The position numbers and the translations under genes were made by a program. Under the pieces are notes generated by a model. The model was not told where the DNA came from. It searched no databases and saw only the letters and a program-made list of their open reading frames with translations. Source: Vreelandella aquamarina (GTDB lineage Bacteria > Pseudomonadota > Gammaproteobacteria > Pseudomonadales > Halomonadaceae). Taken from it: a stretch of 64,000 bases of DNA. How positions within the stretch are numbered: position 1 is the stretch's first letter; each line of letters opens with the position of its first letter. Positions 50,701 to 60,290 of the stretch are shown piece after piece. The stretch lies in contig NZ_JABYQT010000007.1 in assembly GCF_020075495.1 (NCBI RefSeq), forward strand, positions 62,001 through 126,000. Reading direction: 5' to 3'.

Positions 50701-51210
50701 CGCGCCGTGAAGGCCATTCGTGCCGGCAAGACGCCTAACATCGACGCCCCCTTCAACACCGGCGTGGAAATCAGCCTAAACCTACCGGCATTGATACCTG
50801 ACGACTATATTCATGATGTGCAACAGCGTCTGGTGATGTATAAGCGCATTGCCAATACGCAAAGCGAAGGTGAGCTCAAGGAGCTGCAGGTCGAGCTGAT
50901 CGACCGTTTTGGCCTGCTGCCCCAGCCGCTGAAGAATCTGGTGCGCCAGACCCGCCTGCGCCAACGCGCCGAGCAGTTGGGCATCAGTCGGATCGAAGCA
51001 GGCGAAAGCCGTGGCAGGGTGCTGTTCGGGAGTTCGACTCAGGTCGATCCACTTACTCTGGTGACCCTGATCCAGACCTCGCCACAGCACTATCGCCTGG
51101 ATGGCTCGGATACCCTTCGCCTTGAATTTGCAATGGAAACCGTTGAACAGCGTTTTGAACGCATAGAGTCGCTTTTAAGTACCCTTAATCAAAAAGTAGC
51201 GGCGGCGTGA
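47761..51210 (+). CDS. mfd: Transcription-repair coupling factor
   Basis: 1149 residues, full length. It displaces stalled RNA polymerase from DNA lesions and recruits UvrA. Domains in order: UvrB-like N-terminus (to about 340), polymerase-interacting CarD/RID domain (about 470-545, HQAHGVGRYLGLE), the translocase with Walker A GDVGFGKTE (about 628), the DEEH box (about 729), TATPIPRTLNMA and motif VI QLRGRVGRS, and the C-terminal TRCF domain that masks the UvrA site. It is monocistronic and divergent from the GAPDH gene. Confidence 0.98.
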   Translation: MPSFSLLEPPQPQGTRDTLYWTAPPGSASALALSQVASSAPLLVITPSTASAQRLEQDLAFYSDVPVLPFPDWETLPYDSFSPHQDIVSARLRTLRLLQDGVRGIVLVPINTLMQRLPPVSYIAGRVMSLKAGAKLDRETFRESLSRAGYRAVETVYEPGEYAMRGALIDLFAMGMDEPIRIDLFDDEIDTLRHFDPGSQRSTDKVGTVELLPAHEYSLSRSAIACFREQFETLFDVDPRQCPLYNDALKAIPSPGLEHYLPLFFDETASLFDHLTDDTRVALLPGVFDAAEQHWRSIESRYANLGVDPTRPLLPPHRAFFPVSDVFSAIKARPRIELTNHSEQRHALTPNAQALPPLAINARAKEPLAELAGFLEKQPELRVLFVAESRGRREALEEILAPLTRALPHVESFQAFLAGPHAHAITESLVDSGLWLTDPNIAVISETELFGEVVRQSRRREKATDDNELAVRHLSELREGAPVVHQAHGVGRYLGLETLSAGGQANEFLALSYADGAKLYVPVDSLHLISRYSGADDELAPLHKLGSDQWEKARRKAAEKIRDTAAELLDVYARREAQQGVVYDAPGDEYVRFAASFPFEETPDQQAAIEAVIEDMVSPQPMDRVVCGDVGFGKTEVAMRAAFLAVQSGRQVVVLVPTTLLARQHFENFRDRFADTAVNIRLISRFTAGKEMTQTLESIKSGQTDIVIGTHKLLSKSVELPKMGLLIIDEEHRFGVAQKEKLKTLRAEVDILTLTATPIPRTLNMAMSGIRDLSIIATPPARRLSVKTFVQQRDNSIIKEALLREILRGGQVYFLHNEVKSIENAAEQIRELVPEARVAVAHGQLPERSLERIMSDFYHRRFNVLVCSTIIETGIDVPSANTILIERADKFGLAQLHQLRGRVGRSHHQAYAYLLTPPPKAMTRDAVKRLEAISASDDLGAGFTLASHDMEIRGAGELLGDEQSGQMETIGYTLYMEMLDRAVKAIRAGKTPNIDAPFNTGVEISLNLPALIPDDYIHDVQQRLVMYKRIANTQSEGELKELQVELIDRFGLLPQPLKNLVRQTRLRQRAEQLGISRIEAGESRGRVLFGSSTQVDPLTLVTLIQTSPQHYRLDGSDTLRLEFAMETVEQRFERIESLLSTLNQKVAAA

Positions 51211-51294
51211 ACCTTGGGGCAAACTGGCATCAGGCAACCTCCCCGTTTGCTCGTTTACGCGTACTAGCAGTGCATCAACTCATTAGGAATGATC

Positions 51295-52422
51295 ATGAAC
51301 ACTCGTCAAAAATTCACCCTTTGGGGTCCGACCAGCCTGGCAGTCTTGCTGGCTGCCTCCCTCACCGGCCCGGTTTACGCGCAGCAAGAGCCCGAACAGG
51401 CAGAGAGCGCGCCGATCGTGTCCGACGAAGCGCTGGCGGGTGCTGAGCAGGCAGTGGCACAGGAGCAGCGTGAGCTTCCCCGCGGGCATTTTCGGCTACC
51501 TGAGCAGGGCGATATCATCGGTGAGTACTACACCGTCATCGTCGAGGATCCTGAAGAAACCCTGATCGATATCGCTCGTCGCCATAATATTGGCTACGAG
51601 GAAATGCGCATGGCCAATCCCGATATCAGCATGTGGGTTCCGGGTGAAGGCACGGAAGTCGTGATTCCGGCTCGCTACATCCTGCCGCCCGCCCCGCGCG
51701 AAGGTATCGTGGTCAACCTGTCCGAACTGCGCATGTACTACTACCCCGCTGACAAGCCCGGCATCGTCGAGACCTACCCGGTAAGCGTTGGCCGTGAAGA
51801 GTTCGCAACACCGGTTGGCATCACCCGCACCACCGTCAAGGTCAAGGATCCTGCCTGGGCACCGCCCGCCTCCATGCGCCGTGAAGCGGCCGAGCGTGGC
51901 GAACCGGCGCCTGCCGTCGTTCCCCCTGGCCCGGATAACCCCCTGGGCGAGCATGCCATTCTGCTGGCCATGCCGAGCTATCTGATTCATGGCACCAACC
52001 GCCCTGACGGCGTAGGCATGCGTGCCAGCCGTGGCTGTATTCGCATGTACCCCGAAGACATCAAGTCGCTGTACGAGCGCCTGCCCAGCGGCACGAAGGT
52101 CAACTTGATGGACGCCCCGTTCAAGGCTGGCTGGGCCGCAGACGGCACTCTGTTCGTGCAGTCATACCCGCAGCTTGAAGAGAACCAGGGAGACTTCGAG
52201 CCGCTGATCAATGCCATCGAGCGCGTAGACGAGCTGACGGAAGACCAGGTAGAAGTGGACTACGAACAGGTGAAACGCGCGCTGGAAGCGTCTGACGGCC
52301 ATTTCGTGGCCTTGTACGGCCCTCAGGCACAAGCGCCGGTGGAAGAGACGCCTGCTGAATTCAGAGGCTTATTCGAGGAAGTTGAGCTTAGCCAGACACA
52401 GGCTACAGAAGAAGACGCCTGA
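51295..52422 (+). CDS. L,D-transpeptidase with LysM-like domain
   Basis: About 375 residues. A signal peptide (to about 30) is followed by a LysM-like binding stretch (EDPEETLIDIARRHNIGYEE) and a YkuD catalytic domain with His232 (IHGTNRPDGVG) and Cys248 in ASRGCIRMYPED. The last 90 residues are an acidic extension. It makes 3-3 cross-links or attaches Lpp to peptidoglycan in the periplasm; the ErfK/YbiS-type layout favours the latter. The start is at 51295, since AGGA is seven bases before it and would overlap the ATG at 51289. Confidence 0.92.
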   Translation: MNTRQKFTLWGPTSLAVLLAASLTGPVYAQQEPEQAESAPIVSDEALAGAEQAVAQEQRELPRGHFRLPEQGDIIGEYYTVIVEDPEETLIDIARRHNIGYEEMRMANPDISMWVPGEGTEVVIPARYILPPAPREGIVVNLSELRMYYYPADKPGIVETYPVSVGREEFATPVGITRTTVKVKDPAWAPPASMRREAAERGEPAPAVVPPGPDNPLGEHAILLAMPSYLIHGTNRPDGVGMRASRGCIRMYPEDIKSLYERLPSGTKVNLMDAPFKAGWAADGTLFVQSYPQLEENQGDFEPLINAIERVDELTEDQVEVDYEQVKRALEASDGHFVALYGPQAQAPVEETPAEFRGLFEEVELSQTQATEEDA

Positions 52423-52441
52423 AGGCGCTCTCTTCACCCAT

Positions 52442-52472
52442 AAAAAAACCCCGCCAGATGGCGGGGTTTTTT
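52442..52472. terminator. Bidirectional terminator between the L,D-transpeptidase and lpp
   Basis: A7-CCCCGCC-loop-GGCGGGG-T6: a 7-bp GC stem flanked by A and T runs, fitting both convergent genes. Confidence 0.93.
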
Positions 52473-52523
52473 ACATCTTCAGCGAACCGCGAAGCTAGAT
52501 AGCTTACAGCGGCCCAGGCAGAA

Positions 52524-52787
52524 TTACTTCTGCATGGAACGCTGGAACTGACGGTTCATTTCTTCACGGCCTTGCTCAGACATCTGCAGGGCAGCTTGCG
52601 CGTCGCGCTGAGCTTGGTTAGCAGTGTTCAGAGCTTGTGAAGCCATGCTGCGTGCTTCTGCGGCGTCAGCCTGTGCAGATTCAGCAGTCATGCGAACTTC
52701 TTCCAGAGCGCTGGTAGAAGCACAGCCAGCCAGGATTGCCAGAGAAGCGGCAGCGGCGGTCATTTTCAGAGTAGTCTTCAGAGTCAT
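52524..52787 (-). CDS. lpp: Lpp/OprI-type major outer-membrane lipoprotein
   Basis: 87 residues. The lipobox LAGC has its Cys at 22. The mature part is an Ala-rich heptad helix (EVRMTAESAQADAAEARS ... ALQMSEQGREEMN) like the Lpp/OprI alanine zipper, ending in Lys (RSMQK), the residue that can be joined to diaminopimelate. It tethers the outer membrane to peptidoglycan. AAGGAGAAC precedes the ATG. It has an L,D-transpeptidase gene on each side. Confidence 0.93.
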   Translation of the reverse strand: MTLKTTLKMTAAAASLAILAGCASTSALEEVRMTAESAQADAAEARSMASQALNTANQAQRDAQAALQMSEQGREEMNRQFQRSMQK

Positions 52788-52996
52788 AATGTTCTCCTTG
52801 AGTCTTCCTTGGGTACAACGTTAATGGTAAGACAAAGTCAGGCTAAGTGCTTAATGCTACTTTGTCTACCTGCGGTGCAGGTTCCTTACAATGACCTGTG
52901 CATCAGCACGTAAGTCAAACGCTGTTTTATAATAGACCACAACGCTTGTCTATAGCCACTTGTACAAAACCTCGTACTTCCTTCAACAACATAAGA

Positions 52997-53626
52997 CTAG
53001 CGGATCACGACGCGAGTGCCAACATCTACAAGCTCTGCAACTCGCTCAATTTGTTCATTTGTCACTGCCACGCACCCTTGGGTCCAGTGGTAGCGGCCAT
53101 GAATGTCGGGATCACTGCTTCCGATGCCATGAATTCCGATTGCCCCACCCAGTGCCGTCTCTTGCGGTGGGTGGCCGTAACGGCGGTAGTAATCAAAATA
53201 GGCCTCGTAATCGCCTTGCGAGTAGATGCCTTTTTCCAACGCCATTCGCGCATGGGCTGGCGTAGGATAATCGATACCGAGGAAAATATGCCACCGACTT
53301 TGGTAATTAAATCGGTTGATGCGAAACTCTCCCAGCGGGGTGACGTTATCCCCTCGTACGCGCTGCGTCTTGGCCCCCGAGCGGCCCAACGAAACAGGGC
53401 CATAGTGCTCCAGCAGCGCATTGCCGCGATAGACGCTGAGCGTTGACTGCTGATCATCGATCAACAGCCATAGCTCGCTGCTGTAGCGGGGAATATGCGC
53501 CCGTGAAAGCAGCGTTTCCACCAGATCCGGAGGCTGAGTATCAACGGTGATGCTCGAGGTGGCAGCGCTGGCAACCGCTGGCCAGCCTAGTGCCAGCGCT
53601 AGAAAACGGCGGCGGTTCAATGGCAT
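52997..53626 (-). CDS. L,D-transpeptidase, YkuD family, with Tat-like signal
   Basis: About 209 residues. The N-terminus MPLNRRRFLALALGWPAVA fits a twin-arginine signal (RRRFL). The YkuD domain has His166 (GIHGIGSS) and Cys185 in HWTQGCVAVTN; the usual Ser/His before Gly-Cys is Gln here, as in YafK-like members. The start at 53626 has GAGGG upstream; the frame is open 39 bases further. It might cleave or form Lpp-peptidoglycan links (inference from the neighbouring lpp). Confidence 0.88.
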   Translation of the reverse strand: MPLNRRRFLALALGWPAVASAATSSITVDTQPPDLVETLLSRAHIPRYSSELWLLIDDQQSTLSVYRGNALLEHYGPVSLGRSGAKTQRVRGDNVTPLGEFRINRFNYQSRWHIFLGIDYPTPAHARMALEKGIYSQGDYEAYFDYYRRYGHPPQETALGGAIGIHGIGSSDPDIHGRYHWTQGCVAVTNEQIERVAELVDVGTRVVIR

Positions 53627-53783
53627 GAAAGAGCCCTCAAAACGGGCCAGCGCGCAGCTGACCAACTTAGCATTTCTGGAGGCTGTTATACCCTATAAAC
53701 ACCGCCGCTGTCAGTGATACTGCTCAACTATTTGACGTCTGGCCTCACGCAGCCGTGTCAATCCAGCATCATTCAACGCAACG

Positions 53784-54248
53784 CTAGATATCTGCAAACT
53801 CTTGCATATTGGTCACCAGCTTGCGCACCTGGGCTTCGTGCCCTTCTGCCAGCGAATTGAAGAACGTGGCTTCCGGCTCGATTCTTGCCCGAAGCGCGCG
53901 GTGCTCATAAAGAGCCTGAAGTCTTGTGTGCGTCTCGACCGCTACCTGGATGATTTCATCCACCGATCCGGCTACGGATTTCTCGGCCAGTTGCTCAAGC
54001 TCAGGCGGTTCAGGAAACTCGCTTGACTCATCGAACCACGTCTCAAGCACTTCTGAATGATCCGTGCCATCGTGAAAGAGGTCATCAAGGCCTTTCTGCA
54101 TCTTGATTTCCTCACTGGCCAGATACGTCAGCGCCATCTGCACACGCTCGCTATCCGCCTTGTCTGCCGCATCACTGTATTGCTGGGCCATGCGCTTGTG
54201 AAAGCCTTCTGCCCAAGCAATGAGATCCTTGACCGTGTTGTAACGCAT
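53784..54248 (-). CDS. Ferritin-like helical protein, function unknown
   Basis: 154 residues predicted as a four-helix protein. Helices with E/H residues (YLASEEIKMQKGLDDL, VETHTRLQALYEHRAL, LAEGHEAQVRKLV) resemble rubrerythrin/ferritin-like iron-binding helices, but the full ExxH pattern is not certain. It is soluble. AGGAGA lies upstream of the ATG. It is 109 bases downstream of the DUF6586-like gene. Confidence 0.65.
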   Translation of the reverse strand: MRYNTVKDLIAWAEGFHKRMAQQYSDAADKADSERVQMALTYLASEEIKMQKGLDDLFHDGTDHSEVLETWFDESSEFPEPPELEQLAEKSVAGSVDEIIQVAVETHTRLQALYEHRALRARIEPEATFFNSLAEGHEAQVRKLVTNMQEFADI

Positions 54249-54356
54249 CCTTGTCTCCTCTCCACTTGTCAGTCATAGAGTTTGACCACCTTCACGCTGG
54301 TGGCCATCTCTTTGATATTGAAAGTACAGTGTAGTTCAGTCGCGATATTTCCGACG

Positions 54357-54818
54357 CTACCACTCCAGGCTGGTTTCCCGGAGCGCAGCTGTTTCGCGCT
54401 TGGCGGCGTCAAGACAGGCCAGCAGTTGAGTACCCACATCTACCTGCCCCCCTACGGCGATCATGGCGGGATTGGCAGGCGCACGCCGGGCAGCGCCTTC
54501 ACTACCATGTAGCTGCTCTAGTCGGCTGACCAGCCAGCCAAGCCAGCTATTCGATGCGTTCATTACATCACGCAAGCGCTGAAGCTCGGCAAGCTGCGGG
54601 CCGTCGTCTGCAAGCAGGCGACGCCAGGCATGATTTTCCAACCTTGCATGCTCGGTCACTTCTTTGAGCAGCGAGTTCAGCGCCAGCTCGAATAGCGCAA
54701 GCGCACCCTCCTCGAGCGCCATCTGACGAGCCTGGGCATGCTCGTCATCACCTTTAGCCATGCCGACCAGCAATTCGACCTGATAAAGGAGCTGATTGGT
54801 ACGCGCACGCGGACTCAT
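54357..54818 (-). CDS. Small helical protein next to topA (DUF6586-like)
   Basis: 153 residues, entirely helical and without membrane segment. Its start overlaps the topA stop by 4 bases (ATGA), so it is co-translated with topoisomerase I. Pseudomonas carries a similar small gene next to topA; assignment to DUF6586 is from memory of that neighbourhood. Function unknown. Confidence 0.7.
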   Translation of the reverse strand: MSPRARTNQLLYQVELLVGMAKGDDEHAQARQMALEEGALALFELALNSLLKEVTEHARLENHAWRRLLADDGPQLAELQRLRDVMNASNSWLGWLVSRLEQLHGSEGAARRAPANPAMIAVGGQVDVGTQLLACLDAAKRETAALRETSLEW

Positions 54819-57442
54819 TTACGCTTGTCTTCCACGTGCCATTTACCTGCCTCATAGGTGGCCTTCCACCCGGTCGCCTTGCCCTCTTCATCAGTCATCA
54901 CGTATTGCTCTTTATTCTTGCGCGAGTAGCGAATCTGCGCCGGCCGGCCATCCGGGTCTTCGCTGGGTGCATCCAGGATGAAGTGGTATTTCTCCGGCAG
55001 TTCATCGCGGTGAGCCTTGAGTTCCTTGACCAGCGGCGGTCGCGTTTCACGATTCTTGGGGAATTTACTGGCCGCGAGAAACAGTCCGCTCGCCCCATCA
55101 CGCAGCACGTAGTGGTCATCCACCTTCTGGCAGGCCAGCTCCGGCATCGGGATCGGGTCCATCTTCGGTGGTGCCACCTCGCCGCTTCTCAACAGCTTGC
55201 GAGTATTCTTGCAGTCGCTGTTGGTACAGCCGAAATACTTGCCAAAGCGCCCGGACTTGAGCTGCATTTCAGAGCCACACTTGTCGCACTCGATGACCGG
55301 GCCGTCGTATCCCTTGATCTTGAACTTGCCCTGCTCGATTTCATAACCATCGCAATCCGGGCTGTTGCCACAGATGTGCAGCTTACGGGTCTCATCGATC
55401 AGGTAGTTGTCCATGGCCGTGCCGCATTTGGCACACCGACGCTTGGCGCGCAGGGCATTGGTTTCGGCCTCATCGCCGGCATCGGCGGCCACGGCTTCCT
55501 CGCCAGGAATGAGATCGATGGTGGTCTTGCAGCGCTCCTTGGGAGGCAGGTTATAGCCGCTGCAGCCCAGGAATACACCGGTCGAGGCGGTACGAATCTG
55601 CATCTTGCGCCCGCACGAAGGGCAATCGATATCCGTGGGCACCGGCTGGTTGGGCCGCATGCCGTCGTCACTTTCCGCTTTCGCAAGCTCTTCACGAAAC
55701 TCGCCGTAGAAGGCATCCAGCAGCGCCTGCCAGTTGCGCTCGCCTTCGGCCACCTCATCCAGGCTGTCTTCCATGCGTGCGGTAAACGAGAAGTCCATCA
55801 GATCCGGGAACGACTCCTTCAACCGCTCGGTGACGATATCGCCCAGCTTTTCCGCGTAGAAACGGCGGTTTTCCAGCTTTACGTAGCCGCGATCCTGAAT
55901 CGTGGAAATGATCGAGGCGTAGGTGGAAGGCCGGCCGATGCCCTGCTTCTCGAGCTCCTTGACCAGGCTGGCCTCGGTATAGCGTGCCGGTGGCTTGGTG
56001 AAGTGCTGCTGCGGGTCGAGCGACTCAAGCGCCATGGGCGTGCCCTTGGGCAGATCCGGCAGCGTCTGGTCTTCGTTCTTGCCACTGGGCTTCATCACCC
56101 GTGTGTAACCATCGAACTTGAGCACGCGGCCTTTCGCACGCAGGTCATAGCCATCCACTTCAACGCTCAGCGTACTGGACAGATACTCGGCGGGGGTCAT
56201 CTGACATGCCACGAACTGGCGCCAGATCAGCTCGTACAAGCGCTCAGCATCGCGCTCCATGCCGACAAGGTCGGTTGCCTTGCGCTCGACGCTTGACGGG
56301 CGGATGGCCTCGTGTGCCTCCTGCGCGCTCTCCTTGCTGCTGAAGCGATTGGGCGTTTCCGGCAGATAGCGCTCGCCGTACTCGTTGCCGATGAACTCAC
56401 GAACGCTCTCGACCGCATCCTTGGAGAGATTGGTCGAGTCCGTACGCATATAGGTGATGTAGCCAGCTTCATAAAGGCGCTGGGCCATGGTCATGGTTTT
56501 CTTGACCGAGAAGCCCAGACGACCACTCGCGGCCTGTTGCAGTGTCGACGTGATGAAAGGCGCCGTCGGCTTGGAGCTGGTCGGCTTGTCTTCGCGTGAA
56601 GTGATGGAGAGCTTGGCCTTGCGCAGCGCCTCGATACTGGCCATGGTTTCTTTTTCGGAGGTAGGCCGGTAGGGCTTGCCATCCTGCCTTGCCAGGGCGA
56701 AGCGCACCAGCTCGCCGTCCGGTGATACCAGGTCGGCATGCACATCCCAGAACTCTTCGGGAATGAAGGCACGGATATCGCGCTCGCGCTCGACGATAAG
56801 ACGCACCGCCACAGATTGCACACGGCCGGCGGAAAGTCCTCGCGCAATCTTTGCCCACAGCAGCGGGGAAAGCATGAAACCTACGACCCGGTCGAGAAAG
56901 CGCCGTGCCTGCTGCGCTTCCACACGGGGAATATTCAATGCGCCCGGCGCCTTGAACGCATCCTGAATGGCGTTTTTGGTGATCTCGTTGAATACCACGC
57001 GCTTGTAGCGACTATCATCACCACCAATGGTCTCGCGAAGGTGCCAGGCAATGGCCTCCCCTTCACGGTCCAGATCCGTTGCCAGATAGACGGCGTCGGC
57101 CTTTTCAGCGAGCTTCTTTAATTCGGCCACCACCTTCTCTTTGCCGGGCAGCACCTCGTAGTGTGCTTCCCACCCATTGTTCGGATCGATCCCCATGCGT
57201 CGGATGAGCTGTTCCTGGCTCTTGCGCTTTTTATACTCAGCCTTCTCTTCCGCTGACATCTTGCGTGTTGCCGCGGCTTGGCGAGCGCGCTCCTTGGGAT
57301 CGGAAGCTGCCTTGCCCGAGCCGCTGGTCGGCAGGTCACGGATGTGACCCACGCTCGACTTGACGATGAAATCGTTGCCGAGATACTTATTGATCGTCTT
57401 CGCTTTAGCCGGCGATTCGACGATGACCAGTGACTTGCCCAT
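54815..57442 (-). CDS. topA: DNA topoisomerase I
   Basis: 875 residues. It relaxes negative supercoils through a Tyr-DNA link. The Toprim metal motif DLDREGEA is at 123-130 and the catalytic Tyr is Y331 in [10 protein letters not shown]. The C-terminal part has three four-Cys zinc ribbons ([24 protein letters not shown]) and then the basic tail with a topoisomerase C-terminal repeat. An insert rich in K/R/A (about 40-85) near the N-terminus is normal for this group. It overlaps the downstream small gene. Confidence 0.98.
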   Translation of the reverse strand: MGKSLVIVESPAKAKTINKYLGNDFIVKSSVGHIRDLPTSGSGKAASDPKERARQAAATRKMSAEEKAEYKKRKSQEQLIRRMGIDPNNGWEAHYEVLPGKEKVVAELKKLAEKADAVYLATDLDREGEAIAWHLRETIGGDDSRYKRVVFNEITKNAIQDAFKAPGALNIPRVEAQQARRFLDRVVGFMLSPLLWAKIARGLSAGRVQSVAVRLIVERERDIRAFIPEEFWDVHADLVSPDGELVRFALARQDGKPYRPTSEKETMASIEALRKAKLSITSREDKPTSSKPTAPFITSTLQQAASGRLGFSVKKTMTMAQRLYEAGYITYMRTDSTNLSKDAVESVREFIGNEYGERYLPETPNRFSSKESAQEAHEAIRPSSVERKATDLVGMERDAERLYELIWRQFVACQMTPAEYLSSTLSVEVDGYDLRAKGRVLKFDGYTRVMKPSGKNEDQTLPDLPKGTPMALESLDPQQHFTKPPARYTEASLVKELEKQGIGRPSTYASIISTIQDRGYVKLENRRFYAEKLGDIVTERLKESFPDLMDFSFTARMEDSLDEVAEGERNWQALLDAFYGEFREELAKAESDDGMRPNQPVPTDIDCPSCGRKMQIRTASTGVFLGCSGYNLPPKERCKTTIDLIPGEEAVAADAGDEAETNALRAKRRCAKCGTAMDNYLIDETRKLHICGNSPDCDGYEIEQGKFKIKGYDGPVIECDKCGSEMQLKSGRFGKYFGCTNSDCKNTRKLLRSGEVAPPKMDPIPMPELACQKVDDHYVLRDGASGLFLAASKFPKNRETRPPLVKELKAHRDELPEKYHFILDAPSEDPDGRPAQIRYSRKNKEQYVMTDEEGKATGWKATYEAGKWHVEDKRK

Positions 57443-57740
57443 AGTGCTCCACTTATCTATTGCTTAGGCTGACCAGCCCGCGCCTGAATACGGTACCGCA
57501 CAGTGTGACGATAAACGGCCTGACCCGTGACCAGCACAATCATACGGATGAAAAAATGCGCCTACCCTACCCCAGCCCTTGGCCAAGCGCCAGTAGCAAG
57601 CGAACGGTAAATAACAAACCTTACTTTTTATACCAGAGTAGCTAGACACTAGACCGCTGCCCGAAGAACGGCAACCCACCATTGCTTCATAAGCAAAACG
57701 CCCCTGCCAAAGGGCAGGGGCGTGATCAGATCAAAAGCGC
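57443..57740. other. Intergenic region topA-DUF3141
   Basis: 298 bases. It holds the terminator listed next and presumably the topA promoter; no ORF or RNA gene was recognised. Confidence 0.5.
57696..57722 (-). terminator. Intrinsic terminator of the DUF3141 gene
   Basis: A GC stem CGCCCCTGCC / GGCAGGGGCG with a short loop; on the minus strand it is followed by TTTTGC. It lies about 20 bases past the stop. Confidence 0.88.
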
Positions 57741-60290
57741 TCAACGTTTACGCGGTGATTTACGTTGAGCAAGGTCCGCCGTTGATTTTTTTGAATCGCC
57801 ACTCGACCCATCTTTCTTTATCGCGGATGGCGATGGTGACGGCGCGGGGCTCTTCTCACCCTCGCTGGCTGGCGCCTCGCCATGCTTGATCACCGCCTCG
57901 GCTACGACGGGATTATCGACCTTGGCTTTCGTGACCGCTGCCCTGGGTTTGGTGGGTGCCGCTTTTTTCGCGGCAGGCTTGCCTTGAGAGGCCTTGCTGG
58001 AAGAAGCCTTCGGCGCCGGCGCCTTGGGTGCTGCCTCCTTGGGCCGAGCCTCGTCGAATAGCGCCTTCACTTGTACAAAACGCTCGGCGGCGTGTTCTGA
58101 AAGCTCACCGCTTGCGGCAAACACGTGCTCGAGATTCTGGATATGCCCATCGATATCACTGTTACCTTGTCCGGCCAACAGCTCAGGCAGCGTCTTCAAC
58201 GCCTGCTCGCGATCCAGCTTCAGGATGGAGAACTGCTCACGCACCAGACGCTTGAACTCGCAAAGCTCGATACCGTTTTCAAGCTTGGCTCGTGACGCCC
58301 TCAAACGCTTGAAGTTGCGCTCATCCGTCGCCGGCGCCCCACCCATGACGTAGATCAAGGAGCGCATGATGGCTTCCTGCGGGCCGCCCTGGGCAATCTG
58401 CTCACGCAGCTCGGCCTGACGCCGCGCCAGAAAACGGCGGTGCTCGGGCTCAGCACCGGGGCGGCGGCGATGCACGTGCGCATCACCGTATAACCCTACC
58501 GCTGCCTGAAGCTGCGGCTGGCCATAGATATCCAGAAACAGACGCTCGGTACTTCTGTCGCGCAGATCACGCATGGCATTCAGAGACGCAATGATCTGAT
58601 CAGAGCCCATGGTTTCCAGCGTCTTGAACAAGTTATCAGACCCTACCTGTCGACGGTTCTTGCGCACCGCTTCGGCCATGACCGGTAGCGGTACTGACAA
58701 GGGGTTGCGATCAGACAGCAGCTTGTAGCCCAGGCGAATGGGGTGCATGCGGCGAATGAAGCGGGCCGCTTCCGGCGTCATTACCGCCTGCAGCCAGGGC
58801 TGTACATAAAGCCGGTAAAGCCCCAGATTGATTTCCGAAAGACGTGCCACGGTGGCAAACCGGCGATCATCGTCCGGGTCGTGGTGTACTTGCTGGTCCA
58901 GCTCTTCGAAGTTGCGCGGGGTAAACTCGAGCAGATAGTCACGCTCATAGAGACTGGCATCGCTGCCTGCCGGTGGCTTGGTGGCCGTCGTCTCATAGAG
59001 CCCTGGCGGCAACACGTCGATGTAATCCATGTTGGCGGTGAACTCGGAGTGCTCCTTGCGCGATACGCTGCCCGAGACAAAGATTCCCAGATGCCCGGTG
59101 GTATCGTGCATGCAGTAAACAATCGTCTGGTCGTTGGCAATGATGTCGTCGGTATCTTCATAAAGATCGCGAATCCAGCCAAGTGCCTGCGGCGGCGGGG
59201 TGATATCGTCCCCCCGCGAGCAGAACACCACGACAGGTGAGCGCAGGTTGCGCAGATCGATACGCCGCCCGTCTCGGGTCACCAGTTGCGCCGTCGAAAG
59301 GCGATTGCCCACGAACAGGTTATCGACGATGTACTGTATCTCTTCACCACCCAGTACCACATGCCCGCCCCACCAGCGTTCGAAATCCAGGTAGCGCTGG
59401 CTTTCGGTATCTATGTTGGCATAGAGGTGATACTGCTTCTTCCAGTAGGTATTGGCCGGGTTCAGGCGTTCGAAGTTCTGCACAAGCCAGGCGCCGTCAA
59501 ACAGGCCATTGCCCATGTCGCTGGTGAACGCCGTTACCCAGCTTCCCCCGGTCATCCCACCGGTATAGCGCATGGGTGCCTTGCCACGCTCGCCTGCCCA
59601 GTAGGAAAGCGGCGCGCCGGCAATCAGGATGGGGCCAAAGAGGTCGGGCTCGAGCGAGGCGGCCATCATCAGCTGCCAACCCGCCTGGCAGTTGCCCACC
59701 ACCATGGGCTTTTCACTGATGTCGGGATGACGTTCGATGACATGACGCAAAAAGGCGACTTCGGCCTCGACGACATCTTCGACCGTCTGGCCCGGCTCGG
59801 GAAACGGCAAGAAGCCGATAAAGTAACAGGGGTGGCCCGCCTTCAAGGCCACGCCCAGCTCGCTATCGGGCTTGAAGCCGCCAATGCCGGGACCATGGCC
59901 GGCACGCGGGTCAACCACCACGAAGGGGCGTTTCTTGGCATCGATGACGGTGCCTGCTGGCGGTAGTACACGCAGCAGTTCGTAATTGGTAGGCTGAGGC
60001 AGCGTTCGGCCATCGAGCAGCACTTCGGTTTCAAACCCCAGCACGTTTGGCTTGGTCTGCTCCATGTGCTCAAGGTACTGATTGCCGCGCTCGCGCATGA
60101 CGTCCCAGTAAAGTACGCTGCGCTCGACGCTATCGCGCCAGTAGTCGGTCGCCGCGCGTCCAATCCCGAACGGGTCCATCAGTGAGGTCAAGACATCACT
60201 GCCCAGCCGAGCAGAGGGCTCGTCTGGTGTCTTGGTCCAGGCGTTCAGCAATGGATTAGCGACGAGCAGAGAATGGGCAAGAAAATTCAT
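57741..60290 (-). CDS. DUF3141 alpha/beta-hydrolase (PhaC-like) with basic C-terminal tail
   Basis: About 849 residues. The core (about 85-450) is an alpha/beta hydrolase with the nucleophile elbow GNCQAGW (C201), a Cys nucleophile as in PHA synthases, and candidate Asp (SRGDDITPP) and His (HDTTGHLGIF). This is the DUF3141 family, often annotated as polyhydroxyalkanoate synthase-like, function not established. The last about 105 residues are K/A/P/S-rich repeats (KAPAPKASSSK, KPAAKKAAPTKP) ending KSPRKR, like histone H1 or AlgP tails. The start is at 60290, with GGGAG seven bases before the ATG. Confidence 0.85.
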   Translation of the reverse strand: MNFLAHSLLVANPLLNAWTKTPDEPSARLGSDVLTSLMDPFGIGRAATDYWRDSVERSVLYWDVMRERGNQYLEHMEQTKPNVLGFETEVLLDGRTLPQPTNYELLRVLPPAGTVIDAKKRPFVVVDPRAGHGPGIGGFKPDSELGVALKAGHPCYFIGFLPFPEPGQTVEDVVEAEVAFLRHVIERHPDISEKPMVVGNCQAGWQLMMAASLEPDLFGPILIAGAPLSYWAGERGKAPMRYTGGMTGGSWVTAFTSDMGNGLFDGAWLVQNFERLNPANTYWKKQYHLYANIDTESQRYLDFERWWGGHVVLGGEEIQYIVDNLFVGNRLSTAQLVTRDGRRIDLRNLRSPVVVFCSRGDDITPPPQALGWIRDLYEDTDDIIANDQTIVYCMHDTTGHLGIFVSGSVSRKEHSEFTANMDYIDVLPPGLYETTATKPPAGSDASLYERDYLLEFTPRNFEELDQQVHHDPDDDRRFATVARLSEINLGLYRLYVQPWLQAVMTPEAARFIRRMHPIRLGYKLLSDRNPLSVPLPVMAEAVRKNRRQVGSDNLFKTLETMGSDQIIASLNAMRDLRDRSTERLFLDIYGQPQLQAAVGLYGDAHVHRRRPGAEPEHRRFLARRQAELREQIAQGGPQEAIMRSLIYVMGGAPATDERNFKRLRASRAKLENGIELCEFKRLVREQFSILKLDREQALKTLPELLAGQGNSDIDGHIQNLEHVFAASGELSEHAAERFVQVKALFDEARPKEAAPKAPAPKASSSKASQGKPAAKKAAPTKPRAAVTKAKVDNPVVAEAVIKHGEAPASEGEKSPAPSPSPSAIKKDGSSGDSKKSTADLAQRKSPRKR

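Noticed and set aside
54836..56296. 486-residue plus-strand open frame over topA.
   Set aside because: Antisense to topA; a typical high-GC shadow frame.
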